From Phycomyces nitens (taxonomy: Eukaryota > Mucoromycota > Mucoromycetes > Mucorales > Phycomycetaceae): a stretch of 64,000 nt of DNA. Position numbers and translations under genes: made by a program. Below the pieces are notes generated by a model. The model did not search any database. It saw only the letters and a list, made by a program, of their open reading frames with translations, and was not told where the DNA came from. The stretch covers positions 1,674,001-1,738,000 of the forward strand of contig JAHRBC010000007.1 in the NCBI GenBank assembly GCA_022702545.1, written 5' to 3'. Shown here one piece after another: positions 21,649 to 41,574 of the stretch (position 1 is the first letter of the stretch; each line of letters starts with the position of its first letter).

Positions 21649-23951
21649 GTGATGTGTCGTAATCCTAATTTCATATAGTCCTTGTAACAAAAAAGTCCTT
21701 TTTTGGCAATGTATTATAAATCAAACATAAATCACTCTCCAACATCTTCCTTTGATGCAATCACTCTAAAGAAAGTTATCCAGTTTTCTAAAACAAGTAA
21801 GATTCAAGATGAATCAAATGGTTGCGAATCTCCAATTGCAGTACCTTATTCTCCTCACTTTAAAGTAACTAGTCTTTTTTTTTAATAAAAAAAAAGGACA
21901 TTACACACTCTATTTTTGTGATCTAGATCTTTCATATCAAAATATACTCCTGTAAAATACAAACATTCTTTAGTACAGCAATTCTTTACTTGATATCAAG
22001 CTATATCTGAGCCAATTGATAATGTAAAATCGAGAGTATTAAAAGGCAGTACCTGAACGGTTTTTGCTGTGGCCAATTTTTGAATGCTATAATACAAGTA
22101 GGAACAATATTCACTATCAAGATATAATGCGTATTGAGATTGCTTATCTTTAGACATGCTATAGTTTTGTATAGCCATGCCTTTGTTCGAATGCTCTAAT
22201 ACTAAAATTAATAAGAGTTATAATCACCTCTGGAGACCTAGACAAACTTGCGAGAGATATAGTTCCAGGGATAAAGTCTGTTGGTGATCTGCACCAACCT
22301 ATTATACGCACATTATCATTTTGATCAATGTCACGGCCAGAAAGTCATTTAAGGTAGTCATGGCAGATGTGTGGGTAGTAGAAGCTGCCAGTAATTAGTC
22401 TGGCATTTTTTTTTGGTTCCACTGACTATCAATTAATATTAGAAATATCAATTAGAAAACCTTTTGACAGCTAGACTTGGTCTTTCTTTATTGAAAGAAA
22501 AAAAAGTATTTCAAAACGATGTTTAAAAGCAATATGGTACTGTTGAAAAACAATATACCACTAACCAACCAATACATATTATATAGTAATTTGCGATTAA
22601 AGATGCACTCGGGAATGTCTTTTTTTCTATCCCCAAGCAAGTGTCAGTTTACAGAAGAAGGTTATTTCATTACAGGTTGTTGAATATCTTTTGGAGAAGA
22701 AATGACGGTTTTTTTTTTTCAAAAAAAGGGGAGGCAATTTGTTAAATGATTCATACCTGCTTACAAGGTTATATATAAAAGACATCTTCTTTATTGTGGT
22801 TATAGTTTACGCAACTTGTCGATCTTGCATATCGATTTTCGATTGCGTTTCAGGTTTTGCAATTTGTATTGGAAACCACTAATATTTTCCTGGATTTTCG
22901 GCTAGTTTTACTTCAAAGCAATGTTTATTCTGTAAAGCATATCATTAATTGTACGTAATTGTGGCTTTATTTAGCTTTAGTATGTCACACCTGTAATATC
23001 TGGCGGCGGCAAATCATTTACAACAAAGCTTAGTGTGTACGTATTGCCGAGGGGGAAGGACACCGGCGATATTGGCAAAGTAGTGATTGAATGGTAGACA
23101 GACGATCTATCGAGAATTCGATAAAAGATAGAGTGTTTTCAATTCAATACAAAAGGTACAAATACTCCAGAGCGGCCAATATTCTCTACAACGAGGCTGA
23201 ACAAAAAAAAGAACGGATTTGCTTTATTCAATTGACTGTACAATATGCTCATGATGTATATAGCGCCACTGTCTTTTTAATACCATTATTATAAGTCTGT
23301 TGGCCAGACCGAACTATCTGCTGTTCCGACCCGGGGAACATCCCATATCTACCAATCCTATGATTCTATGTGTTATTTAGAACAACCACTGCACCTCCAT
23401 TGACAACACTGTTCTGTAGTACGTCAACAGATCCAAGATCTCCTACCAAAAAGAAGCATATCTTTTGGACATTATCATTATTCGCCCAATAATAATAATA
23501 AAAAAAAATAAGTTTTGTGGTAGAGGATATTGATTGGTCTAAATTTTCTCTTTAAACGTCTAGAGATGAAATCTCATTCGTCTAATTTTTATCTTGAGAA
23601 TAGTCTCAATTGCAAGTTAAAATACAGTAGATAGGCAGCCCATCCTGACGCGTTTAACCCAGACACATACTGTGCTGGTCGGACTGTCGCCTCTTTTTTT
23701 TTTCTTTACCACTTTTTAATCAGTAATCATTCCGTTGGTTTAACTCATTAAAACCAATCGAAATAGCAGGTGTGAACAAGTCAATCACTCGAAATTAACA
23801 TCAATTGAAGATTAATCTATACATCAGATTCACTGGTTATTCTTTTTTATATATTTCTATTGTTCTTTTTGTTGTTGTTTTTTCTTCTATAGAACACCTT
23901 GTTTTTAACTTACACGATCCTGCTCATCCATTATTCTGCTAGTCTTTAATC
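21649..23951. other. Intergenic, no gene recognised; ends in RPB7 promoter
   Basis: AT-rich, with homopolymer runs near 22710 and 23695. The 67-codon frame at 23091-23294 has no recognisable domain. The last 150-250 bp before 23952, pyrimidine-rich (TTGTTCTTTTTGTTGTTG), probably contain the RPB7 promoter. Confidence 0.4.
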
Positions 23952-24800
23952 ATGTTCTTTCTGGTACGTTTCCTGAATTCCTGGCGGGATGACAAAAAGA
24001 GATTGATCAGTAATTACAGAAAGAGCTTTACCATACAATCACCCTTCATCCGTCTTACTTTGGACCCAACATGCACAGCCAGCTTAAAGATAAGCTGTAT
24101 GCTGATGTAGAAGGAACCTGTTCCGGAAGATTCGGTTATATTATCACTGTCGTATCATTGGTCAACATTGGAAAAGGCAAAATTCTGCCAGGATCAGGAT
24201 TGGCCGAGTTCAAGGTCAAGTATCAGGCTATTGTGTTGAAACCATATAAAGGAGAAGTGCTGGATGCGGTTGTCACAACTGTCAACAAGGTAAGGGGTGT
24301 TTTGTTTCCCAAGAGAGCCCAAATGGTTGGCTAAAAAGGAGACTTCTTTAGATGGGTTTCTTTGCAGACGTGGGTCCCTTGCAGGTCTTCGTGTCAAATC
24401 ATGTAAGTTTGTGGACTAGAAGACAAGAGCTGATTTGTGCTGGACAATTGTAGTTGATTCCAAGTGACATGAGATATGACCCCAACGGAAACCCTCCGTG
24501 CTATTCATCTGAAGATCAAGTGAGTATTGAACATTAAGGGTGTCATTCCATCCTAACTGTGTGGAATTGAAGATGATCCAAAAGGATGTTCAGGTTCGGA
24601 TCAAATTAGTAGGCACACGTATCGATGCAACCGAAATTGTAAGTAGTACTATAGAACCCTAGCGGGTATATTTCTCTCTTTTTTTTGGTGGTCTTGCTGG
24701 AAACATCTTGGCTGTCCGGTTGGGCTTGTGTTTACTATTTTCTTTAAAGTTTGCCATTGGTACGATCAAAGAAGACTACCTCGGCGTCATCTCTTCTTAA
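23952..24800 (+). CDS. RPB7: RNA polymerase II subunit Rpb7
   Basis: Six inferred exons (23952-23963, 24020-24289, 24352-24402, 24454-24519, 24573-24638, 24750-24800) give 171 aa, the same length as yeast Rpb7. The first exon encodes only MFFL. Family motifs are clear: LHPSYFGP, the N-terminal domain motif [38 protein letters not shown], then the S1/OB-fold part ([29 protein letters not shown]) and C-terminal [13 protein letters not shown]. With Rpb4 it forms the stalk of RNA polymerase II, binding emerging RNA and acting in initiation and mRNA export or decay. Codon phases close at every junction, all with GT-AG borders. The gene converges on INO80 with a GA repeat between them. Confidence 0.96.
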
Positions 24801-25127
24801 GCTGCTCTTCAAACACAAAAAGAAAAAACATACACACATACACACATACATACACAAACCCAAGAGAGAGGTCTAAGCCAGTCTTTATCTGTCTCTTGTT
24901 TTTGAACACCCTCTCTGCTCAATTGTCAAAGTGACAAGTAACCATCTTCCAGAGCAAGTAGTGACATCCTGTAATAAAACAAAAAACACCAAAAAAAAAA
25001 CACCACATGGCAACAAGTGAAATAATGGATATTTTTTTGGGGGGTTGGCTGTTTTTTCCTCTTTGGAATTGTATAAGGAAAATACAAAAAAAATTGATTG
25101 ATTGATGAATAAAGAAAAGACGGTGGG

Positions 25128-25130
<3 letters not shown>

Positions 25131-25194
<64 letters not shown>
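25131..25194. repeat. (GA)n microsatellite
   Basis: About 32 uninterrupted AG dinucleotides between the convergent 3' ends of RPB7 and INO80, preceded by a G run. It could lie in either 3' UTR. The Ser-Leu frame through it is an artefact of the repeat. Confidence 0.95.
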
Positions 25195-25196
<2 letters not shown>

Positions 25197-25215
25197 TGTA
25201 CATTAACTATTATGT

Positions 25216-31564
<6,349 letters not shown>

Positions 31565-34224
31565 TACATGAATAAGCAACTACTTTGTGTGCAGATGCAA
31601 GGGAAAAAATTCAAGAAGCAACAACTGTTTTCCCTCACGTTGTGTACGCACGTCACTTTGTGACGCCGGCCTTTGAAGAAGAGGTGAACTAATTGCTATA
31701 TGCACCACACTCCCTGTCGTTCATTACTCCACGGTTTCAGGCATCAAAGAGAAGGTCCGTATGCCAATAAAAGAAGATTAAGTTTTTTTTGTATGATTTT
31801 TTATAATAATTTTTATATATTTCCAACTATAGATGTTTTAAATGGCCCAATATATCATAAAGACAAGTCTTGGGCTAGAGACTAAATAAGTCTTTGCTTA
31901 ATTGTATTCTGGGGTCTATTCTTGATTCTGCCCCAAAGAAGCTTGGTGAGGCGTAAATTGAGTGTGGACTGATTTGAATGCAAGGGCAATCTCTCAAAGA
32001 AGTAGAGCCCCGTGTACACAGAATTTTTTGAACTCGGGCATTTGATTATAACTCCGACAAAGGATCTTTTTCCATGACAACCGAAAAGCTGATCCACAGA
32101 CAAGTTATTTGCATTTACTGTTGTTTGTTTATTAAAAGAATGTGTAGTCTCGTAAAATAAAAATAAAATAAAAAATGGTGTTTTTTTTTACAATGTCTAT
32201 AGACCTTCTTGGCCATCTTTGCGCTGTTTGGTTTCATGCACTCACAGTTATCTGAACCAGCCTGCCATCAAATAGAGAGCACCTTGGACTGGGCAAAAAG
32301 GTTGCAAGTCACAGATAACAAACTGATCAAAACATGGTTGTACTACTGTGCTCTCGATAATTCGCACTGATCATATACACCATATGGAGGATAGATTTAA
32401 TTGGACGACATTAAAAATAACATTTTATTTGAAAATTCTAGGCTATCCAAAGCACTGTGTCCTGGGTATCGCTATTGATAGATAGAGATAAAAGGTCTGT
32501 GCTGATGATGCAGTATCACGGCTGGCCAGGCGTTTTTTTTTCATTGATTGATTTTTCCTAATCTTATAGATGTTTCTTGACGCAATATTTCTGATTTTAT
32601 CTTAATCTTTAATATTGGCCAATTAAATCCAGGCTTTATATGTGTGCGAATATATATATATGTATATTATCGTTGGGCATACTACACAAGGACAAGCCTC
32701 TGGAACAAAGTAAAGCTTGTGAGTACAACGGTGCACAGTAGCATGGTACTCATCCATAGTACTGGCCAGAGTCGCACTACAGCCCCAAGAGGATATAGTC
32801 TATTCATAAATGGAATTAAACCTTTTGAATGTGGGCTACCAATGATAGCGGAATCCTATGGCATGCTAATTACCGAGATATAATTAATACAGCCTCATGT
32901 CAAGTGTGTATACAGAAAGTAGATTTAAAGATAACCTTTTAGGCCATCCTACACTATTTTTAAAGAGTTTGTAATAATGATGCTAATCATTAATATAGGT
33001 TATACAATGTAAAGATGTGGGGTATCTGGTTTGATACGTGCTATCCAGCCCTATCTTTTCTATTCTTTAATATATACCAGTCAAAGATATGAATGTTGCA
33101 GAACCATAGATTGCACACTAGCTCAATGTCAATGAGTTGAGAATTTTATAGACTTTTATTAATCAGTTCTTTTTTGTTTTGCTTATCATTAAACCACGAT
33201 ATTACTTTACTAGCCAAGTAAGCTTGGTTTACCTAGCCTCGAGTTCTAAAGGGCCTTTTTATCTGTATAAATCAAACGGATATATTTTTCACGCATTGTT
33301 TAGGACGAAAAAAAAAAGATGTCTAGTTGCAGTTTTATTATTATTCGTATTGGGCTTTTGGAATTGAAAGATGTTTGGTTTTCTGCTTATCGCACCTCTA
33401 GGATTTGTAACCCACTGTACTATACAAAAGTATATAGAGTGTCTCACGACGATCCGGTTTTTATGGTTAGCAGAGCTGATACTTTGCTACCACACACCTA
33501 GAAAATAATAATAATAAACAATTTTTTAATAATGTTCGCTTATCAATAAACAAAAATACCAAACTGTTTTGATTGCAACGAGAAGCCGTATCAACTGAAT
33601 TATAACCCATTGGTAATATTAGTGCTGGGATCGAAAGACGCCTTTTTTTGGTATCCATAGCAAGGGTCAAGGTAATGGATTCGAATAAAGAATACAACCG
33701 AGATCTCGCTTTTATACCCAAGGCGTATAGCTGATAAACCTAATCTATACACTGACAAAAAGAATACTTTTTTTTGGGTCTATTAAATGCTGCCAATAAT
33801 ATATTGGAGGACTGCTTGTAGCATGGTGATGGTCAAGCAGATTTGGAATCCATTGAAACGCTTTACAAAAAGCTTATAAACCGGTAACAACAACAGCAAG
33901 AAGAAGAAATAGTCTTTTGAATATTTGCCCGATGCAGAAGATCAATTTGCTGTGGCTTTTCTATAACATGCAAAGTTGCATACGATCGTCGTCTTGAGAT
34001 CAAATCTCAATTACTGATTTCATTTACTTAATACAAAAAATTGAAATGAAAGCACTGCTGATTGTTGCCAACATCGTACCCCTGAAAAACTCAAGAGTCA
34101 GCCAGACTGCCCAGCGTGCTTATTTAATTCATTCTGAGTGCGATAATGCGGTCCGACAATAGGAGAAATAATTGGCAGACGCTGATAAGAAAATCGAGCA
34201 CCGGATAAAACATACTCTTCATTT
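31565..34224. other. Intergenic with decayed sequence
   Basis: The first few hundred bases should hold the INO80 promoter. The remainder is AT-rich, with short frames on both strands and no gene, tRNA or terminal repeat that I recognise. Confidence 0.4.
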
Positions 34225-34491
34225 AATCAGACCCTTGCGGCCTATGAAGCTTTGTCTACCAAAGACCGAGTTGTGGGTCGATTTTATTTGAAATTCTAAA
34301 CTTTGCGTATTGACCACCACAAGGTTCCAATACGTTTTTTTTTATTTGATTTGATGGCAACAAGGTCTGTTTATAAGGGCACACTTGAAACCAGATCCCA
34401 TAAGCCTCTTTATCTCAATTGGGTTGCCATGATACCCGAATTCTTAAAAAGAACCAAAAATAATGATAGCCATTGGCTTGTCTATATATGA
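34225..34491 (+). pseudogene. Decayed ORF of unknown, probably mobile, origin
   Basis: One frame with a single internal TAA reads NQTLAAYEALSTKDRVVGRFYLKF, stop, TLRIDHHKVPIRFF, then LMATRSVYKGTLETRSHKPLYLNWVAMIPEFLKRT. The uniform protein-like composition across the stop suggests a dead gene fragment. I cannot name the family. Confidence 0.35.
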
Positions 34492-34708
34492 CCAGCCACG
34501 TAATAATTATGTGCTCATTAATAGGCAATGTGTGTTATGGTTGTATGAGTAAGCAGCTGTTTTTCAAATTTTGTTTAGGTTTTGAAAACTTTGTCTTTCG
34601 CTCCTTGGAAGTACCTTGACCTCTTTGGATTTGTCATATACCAGTCACGAATTACACCATTTTGAAAGCAAAAAGAATTTCTTTTTAAACCCAAGGGTAG
34701 TTTTTTGA

Positions 34709-35840
34709 ATGCCAGTACTTCTTTATCCTCCTTTACCTCAAAATGCCAGCACAGCAAGTCCCACACAAGATCAGCCTACCAGACCTCCAGCAGCTCGTCC
34801 TCTACACAGGAAATCTTATGCGCACCAGTCTAGCAAGCCACAAGAAAGAATTACACAAACCGTCAAACACAGAGGTTATATTAAAATAATAATAATAATA
34901 ACAATAAAAATCGGGAGGCTGACATGTTGTTTAGTTAGTTCACGCTATTGATGATACCCTGAGACTGCTTATGGACAGCCCTGGTGCTCCCTCGTACCGT
35001 TACTATACAGAGACTGGACTTCTTGAAGTGCCTGATCTTCGCCAGAGCAGTAGAATACCAGCAGAGGACAGAGATGATGTGCAGGTCACAGGTTAGAAAT
35101 CCACCAATCCACAAATCCACAAATCGTCTGTCACAGACCATGAAATAACTAACCTCGATAAATTATCCCAATTAGCCAAACTGTTCTATCTTTCCGAGAA
35201 CGCATCGCAGATATATCCAGCCACTCATGTAGACGCAGCCATAGATCACCTACAAAAGTTATTGGGAGTCTCTACCATCGACACCTTCCTTGTCTCATAT
35301 GCAGGCCCTGATTCTCTAAAGAACACCCACCAGGCATGGAGTGCGCTCGAGGCATATAAAAAGCAAGGCAAAATCGGTCGTCTGGGTGTATCGGACTTTT
35401 CAGCACAGAATCTCGATGAAATATTGACAAACAAGAGTGTTCAAGTGAAGCCATTAATCAATCAAATTAATGTTGGCTCATGCTGTGATATGCCAGCAGA
35501 GGTTATTGAACATGCAAAGCGTAATGGGATTGAGCTGCTTCACAACAGTGATAGTGCAGGTAAGGCTTATTGGAGTTTGGGGGGAGGGAGGGTGGTTTGA
35601 TCTTGAGGCTGATATTGGGATAGATATCCTATCGACCGAGGAACTTAGCCGACTGTTGTCAAGCAGAGCAGTCGTACCAAAGACAACCAGTGTAGCCCCT
35701 CGCTGGGTAATCAAATATCATGTATTTGTCCAGCACCGTAGCGTAGTGGCTGATAAAGGGTAAGCGATTTATGCTGGCGATCGGTTTTATTAATGCCGTA
35801 AATGAACAATAGATATATTGTTATGGGAGATGTTCTTTGA
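34709..35840 (+). CDS. GCLM: Glutamate-cysteine ligase regulatory (modifier) subunit
   Basis: Five inferred exons (34709-34874, 34939-35091, 35137-35559, 35624-35759, 35813-35840) give 301 aa. The protein has the aldo-keto-reductase-like barrel of GCLM: VDAAIDHLQKLLGVSTIDTFLVSY, then WSALEAYKKQGKIGRLGVSDFSAQNLDEIL, then VKPLINQINVGSCCDMPAEVIEHAKRNGIELLHNSD, ending GYIVMGD. GCLM binds the catalytic subunit of glutamate-cysteine ligase, lowering its Km for glutamate and its sensitivity to glutathione feedback; the fold has no known reductase role there. The first intron donor (GTTATA) and second (GTTAGA) deviate from consensus, but the phase closes. The gene converges on RAC, 270 bp apart. Confidence 0.88.
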
Positions 35841-36110
35841 TCGCCTGCGTAATGAGACACAGATAGAAGCCGTGCAACCATCGGCCGCACGTGTGATTAA
35901 TGATCCACTGTAGAACATCAACTTACAAACAAACCAAACTCAAATTGCAATTATCATAATTAATATTATTATATATTTGTTATTGTTATTATTAATATTA
36001 TTATTATTATTATTTTTTTAAAAAAAAACCGAGAGACGAAGAGATAAAGAGAGACTACGATTGAGCAAGATCGTTTGAAAGAGAAAGGTTTAATGGTGAG
36101 ATATTTATTT
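35841..36110. other. Convergent 3' intergenic region
   Basis: Between the GCLM and RAC stop codons. Contains a TTA/TTATTA-rich stretch (35955-36016) and an adjoining A run, probably 3' UTR or polyadenylation sequence of both genes. Confidence 0.4.
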
Positions 36111-36891
<781 letters not shown>

Positions 36892-37748
36892 AGTTTGGTT
36901 TGTTTACGAGAGTCGATTGAAGAATTCCTGTCGAGGATTAGACGTATATAAGCTCTAAAGACGACTTGGATACGAAGAAGTTGTATGTAATGAAGGTAAC
37001 CCAAGGATAATGGGGTTAAAGGAGATAAAGGGGTAAAGAGATGAAGAGATGAAGAGATGAAAAGAGGGAAAGTTGGAGAGAGGGATGTTGTCCAAAAGGC
37101 GCAAAAGGGAGCAAGAGTACACTGGTGTGGGTTGAGGAGGGTTGGCTACAGTAATTCTGGTTGTATTTCAGACGTTTTTTCTTTTTTTTTTAGACGAATC
37201 AAAATTAATTTTCAAATGCTCTGCTTACCATTTTTGGACAGAGAAAAAATTAAATTCAGACGACAGCATTAGTTTTTTTTTTGAGACAAATAATTCTTTA
37301 TAAACATCTTTATGTACAGAACGCTTACAGGGTCAAGAGTTGGTTTTTTTAATAAAAAAATATTAGATGGTCTTCTTCAATGCTTACAAGATAATGGCAA
37401 ACATCTATGCATTATAGTCACAATGCCTTGGAATGGTGAGAGACATGTTTTGCAGACAAGTACACTCTGTACAAGAAGCATGTTCTTAGACTATTACGGA
37501 TTTATAGATATTGTAATTGCAACAAGTTGGCCTGTGACCACTGTTAAATTAAACAATTGATGTGCCAAAAGCAGTGATCAGTTCTTGCGCAATATATCCT
37601 TGCCAACTTCTCATCTTTAAGCCCTCGTTTCCTCTTTTTAAGCTTTTTGTATATTTATGCCGTATTTTGAAACAGTAGACCATTTCAATTAAATACGAGG
37701 CTCGAATGTATGTAAATAATTGGTTATTTTATTACATTAAAGCATATC

Positions 37749-37784
<36 letters not shown>

Positions 37785-38694
37785 CATACTTTTATTCTTA
37801 TCTAATGGTAACTATAGAAAGATGTTTTTGATTGTGGTCAACCTGGACACAAGCACAAAGACAGTTATAAATTATTTTTTAATAAAAGTAAAAGTATATT
37901 AAATCGGTAGGACTCGCTCCAAAGCATTTCAATCTAATGACTCTTGGTTTTTTTTTAAAATAAATAAATAAGGCAAGCATGATTAGAGACATGCTGTAAA
38001 GACAAGACCATCAAAAATAAGCTAAAAAAAAAGGCGCGACTTTAAGAAGCCAGTATTAGTAGTAGTACAAACATATTGGGATTTCGTGGTGTCCTTCATG
38101 CGGCAAAACCGGGTATAATAGCGCCCGTTCAAAAGAATACCGTCCTTTTACTTGAGATTGAGACAATGTTGGTAGTTTTTTTTTGGCGAATCAAAATCCA
38201 TTCTTAAACAATTCAGTTACTATTTTTGGACAAAACTAAAAAGGAAATTAAACAAAAAAATTAGTTTTCAAAGCAAAGGATGTATCCAACTTGCCTGTAA
38301 TAATATAAAACCATTGTGTATATTAATACAGTTGCAGGCCGTGCTTGTGAAATATATTAGATTACTTTAGCTTTTGTTGGCGTTGCGATTCCACACCTGT
38401 GCTGTAGACAGGCTCTGTAGGCTGTTAGCACATGAAAAAAAAAATCACAAAAAGATTAGGCAATACAAATGCTCTATTAATTGGTTCACACTGTCAATTA
38501 GCAAATTGTATAAACATTCTTATTGATTCCCTGGTTTATTTGTTGGAAAACTATATAAAGTGTTCATGTTTTCTATCGATAATAAAAAAAAAACATAATA
38601 TCTTTAATTTCTCAAGTATTGACTGTGCTTGACATCCCAACGTGAACTAATAAGATTCAACTGTTTTTTTTTTCAGATCTTTTCATGATATATT
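36892..38694. other. RAC promoter region, then repeat remnants
   Basis: Immediately upstream of RAC is GA-rich DNA (37030-37110). Two related copies of a dispersed repeat lie at about 37145-37275 and 38160-38275 (shared AGACGAATCAAAAT-like and TACCATTTTTGGACA segments). An (AT)n run sits at 37753-37781. A frame at 37309-37560 (82 codons) has protein-like composition but no family I know. Confidence 0.45.
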
Positions 38695-39420
38695 TTGCTT
38701 GGCAATGCTCTTTTTTATTTTATCTATTTATTGTCTGAAGCTATGCTTAAATCGATTATTCTTGAGAGAGAGAGAGAAAACACCGAGTTTTTGAAAAACG
38801 TAAAACAGATGTTTTCCAAGTTTAAAAAATTAAATTACCTCTTACTTTTATATTCACATCTTGCATTCTTATATAAAGCATGTATCGACCGCGGAAAACA
38901 TTATAATTTCGCTAAAGCCTATTTTAAATGTGAGCTATATAAAACATGTACTGCTGGTGGTAGTAATTGTTTAAAAAGCAAAATATCAAGAAGTACAGTG
39001 ATAAATGTTTATATTTGTAACTGGCTCAAGCGGCGATAAGAAACAAAAGCAGATCTATAAAGTCAACAAAGAGAAAATGAAATCCAAAATACAAGAAAGC
39101 ATCGACTTGGATCAAAGCAGTACAATTTGGTCCGAATGTAAGCAGCATGGTTACCCATATACAAGTTCTCCTCTGTGCCCAAAGCACATTCCAAGAAATA
39201 CCGAAGTTCTAAAGAATAGTCTGGGAAATACTTATCAAGCATTTTCAAGAAGACTTTCATTGATTAACTGTCTTGCTGATTAATATAAAACTAAACTAAA
39301 GGCAAATATAATTGAGGCTTGTTCTAGAATCTGGTATTTGGATTTAAAGGACAAACCCTTGCAAGCCACTATATTTTGGAAGACTCTGATGCTGTTCAAA
39401 GTGTCCATTTACAGAAAAAT
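38695..39420 (+). pseudogene. Broken TE-like gene, unknown family
   Basis: Frames at 38695-39039 and 39005-39283 overlap. The second reads IWSECKQHGYPYTSSPLCPKHIPRNTEVLKNSLGNTYQAF, then SLINCLAD, a TAA stop and YKTKLKANIIEACSR in the same frame. The spaced cysteines and histidine (CKQH, LCPKH) suggest a small zinc-binding module. It resembles a repeated Mucorales protein type that I recall only loosely, possibly transposon-linked. Stops show it is inactive. Confidence 0.4.
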
Positions 39421-40675
39421 TCTGCTATACCACTACGGGAAAAAAGGGTGCAGTTCTGGGCCCGGTTTACAGTAAACCTGGCCCATTATACAAATTACAC
39501 TTATGGACTATTAAATATCTCTGCTTTATTAGAGATGTACAGTGATTTCTTAATACACTGATAACACATCCTGGATTTTATACAACATTCTCTATTGGTT
39601 CTAATTTATGTAGTCTTCGGTTATTTAACATTTTTAATTGGACATTATGGATTTAATTTGGCTATGCTATTACAATCCATTGGTTCTTATTTTTTATATT
39701 ATAGCTCATTAATATGTTTATTGGATAAAAAATATTTATTTTATAGAAAATTTTATATAAATATATATTTATATTTGATAGTAATAGTAATAATAGACTA
39801 TCATATTCTTATCAGTTAATAACTTACTAGTTCGTGACGTATTCTGTATCTATCTTGCTACAGATGCCCAAGTATCTTGGGATCTAGTAAGGTGTCAGGA
39901 ACGGGACTAGGCAGGAAGAACAGACAACAGAAGAGCAGAAGAAGTTCCTTTATTTAACGTGTTATTCGCTTGATCTTCTAGGGATCAAGCACAATGGGTA
40001 TTTATATGATTTTCTAGCTAAGTGTCTAAGAGATATAATTGTGAGGTTAGTCCTATGGACTAACCGAACAGGAACAGAGAAGTGCTGTGATCATCTTATA
40101 TTTTATTGAGCGAAAAGTAAATTTTGAAACAAAATGTTTTAGTATTGATCATAAGCAAGCAGGTCAAAATTGGGAGGGATAGGGTGGATGACTTCTCTGG
40201 ACAGTTAAGTGAGTCCATCGGACACTGAACAGGAACAGAGAAGTGCTGCTTCAGAGAAGCACAAAAAGTAAATTCAAAGAAAATGTAATACCAATTCAGT
40301 TATGTTCGATCAAAGAGCTCAAGAACGTCAATAGTGGGTATCAAATACTGAAGGGTTGGACCAATTTCCCATGAATACTACATCGTCTAAAGGAACGCCA
40401 TTCTGGATGGCCAAATCAGATGCCAGTGATTGTATGGATGGGCAAGGGGTGATAGAGGTAGACATCTGCGTGAGGGTTTGTAGCCAGGCAGAAACGGTGG
40501 CAACAGTTACAGAGAATTATGGATTCTTTGCACTGACAAAGAGAGATTCAATGGGATGGCCAGTGGTAGAAGGGTAATCCCGAAGTGTGGAAAAGGCCAA
40601 CACAGGACAAAAGGTGTCGTTGGATCGATGAGGCTGGAGAATTGGAGACTTTATTATTCTTCTGCTGTCTCTGGT
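39421..40675. repeat. LTR-like remnants
   Basis: About 39893-40067 reads TGTCAGGAACGGGAC...CCGAACA and looks like an LTR remnant. The segment after it (AGGAACAGAGAAGTGCTG, then AAAAGTAAATT) recurs in diverged form near 40230-40285. The frame at 40356-40577 is unrecognised. Confidence 0.35.
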
Positions 40676-41054
40676 TGTTAAATCAGAGGAAAACAAAGCA
40701 CGGGCAAGAGTACAGTGAGACTTTGTTTATTAAGAGAGAAAGAATTTGTGAATAAGATGAAGACTATTGCTATTCATATTGTGCGTTTATATAGACATTG
40801 AGATATATGCTAGTGATGATATCATGATATCATGTAATGTCTGTTCTCTCTACCAACTATTAGATATGACTTGTTATATTACTTAGTACCATTAACCAGT
40901 GTGTTGGTGTTAAATCAGAGAAAAACAAAGTACAGACAAGAGTACAGTGAGACTTTGTTTATTGAGAGAGAAAGGATTTGTGAATAAGATGAAGGCTATT
41001 GCTATTTGTATTGTGCGTTTATATAGACATTGAGATGAGTGCTAGTGATGATAT
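40676..41054. repeat. Tandem LTR-like copies E1 and E2
   Basis: TGTTAAATCAGAG starts two head-to-tail copies, at 40676 and 40908, sharing AGAGTACAGTGAGACTTTG and TGTGCGTTTATATAGACATT. E1 runs about 230 bp. E2 stops at 41054 exactly where the LTR of element B begins, so B (or a later rearrangement) truncated it. Confidence 0.6.
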
Positions 41055-41574
41055 TGTGATATTTGTAGTAGAAATTGGGACGGTGGATACTTTGAGACTC
41101 TTTATTGTGGTTTTGAAAAAGTTAAAGTATATTCAGTTCCTGATTCAAGAAGTATGTTAACTTAGTATTTATAATTATTGTTATAATTCTTATCAGCTTG
41201 GATATTTATTATCATAATAGCTGTGTTATCAGTTAATAGGTATTTTGGGACTTTGTCCCACAATAGATTGGGTATGTGTAATAACTATGCAGAGTTATGG
41301 ATATAAGAACAAGACTATTTTAGGCAAATAGGCTTGAGAGGAAGAATTTGAGCTTATGAAAGATGTTCGTTTATTGATGATATATTGTCAAGTATTTATA
41401 CTAAATGGTGTCAAGAGAGAGAATACAAATGAGAAGGTAGATATGCATGGGTTTATGTAACCCACTACACAGGGAAGACAAGATGCAGAGAGATGCACCA
41501 ACGTGCAGACCAAGGGTATTTCAAGATATTGGGTTTAGAGCGGAACTTATCCTTGGACACAACATCCGGGGGTT

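Noticed and set aside
24919..25203. Ser-Leu repeat protein
   Set aside because: It is simply the translation of the GA microsatellite.
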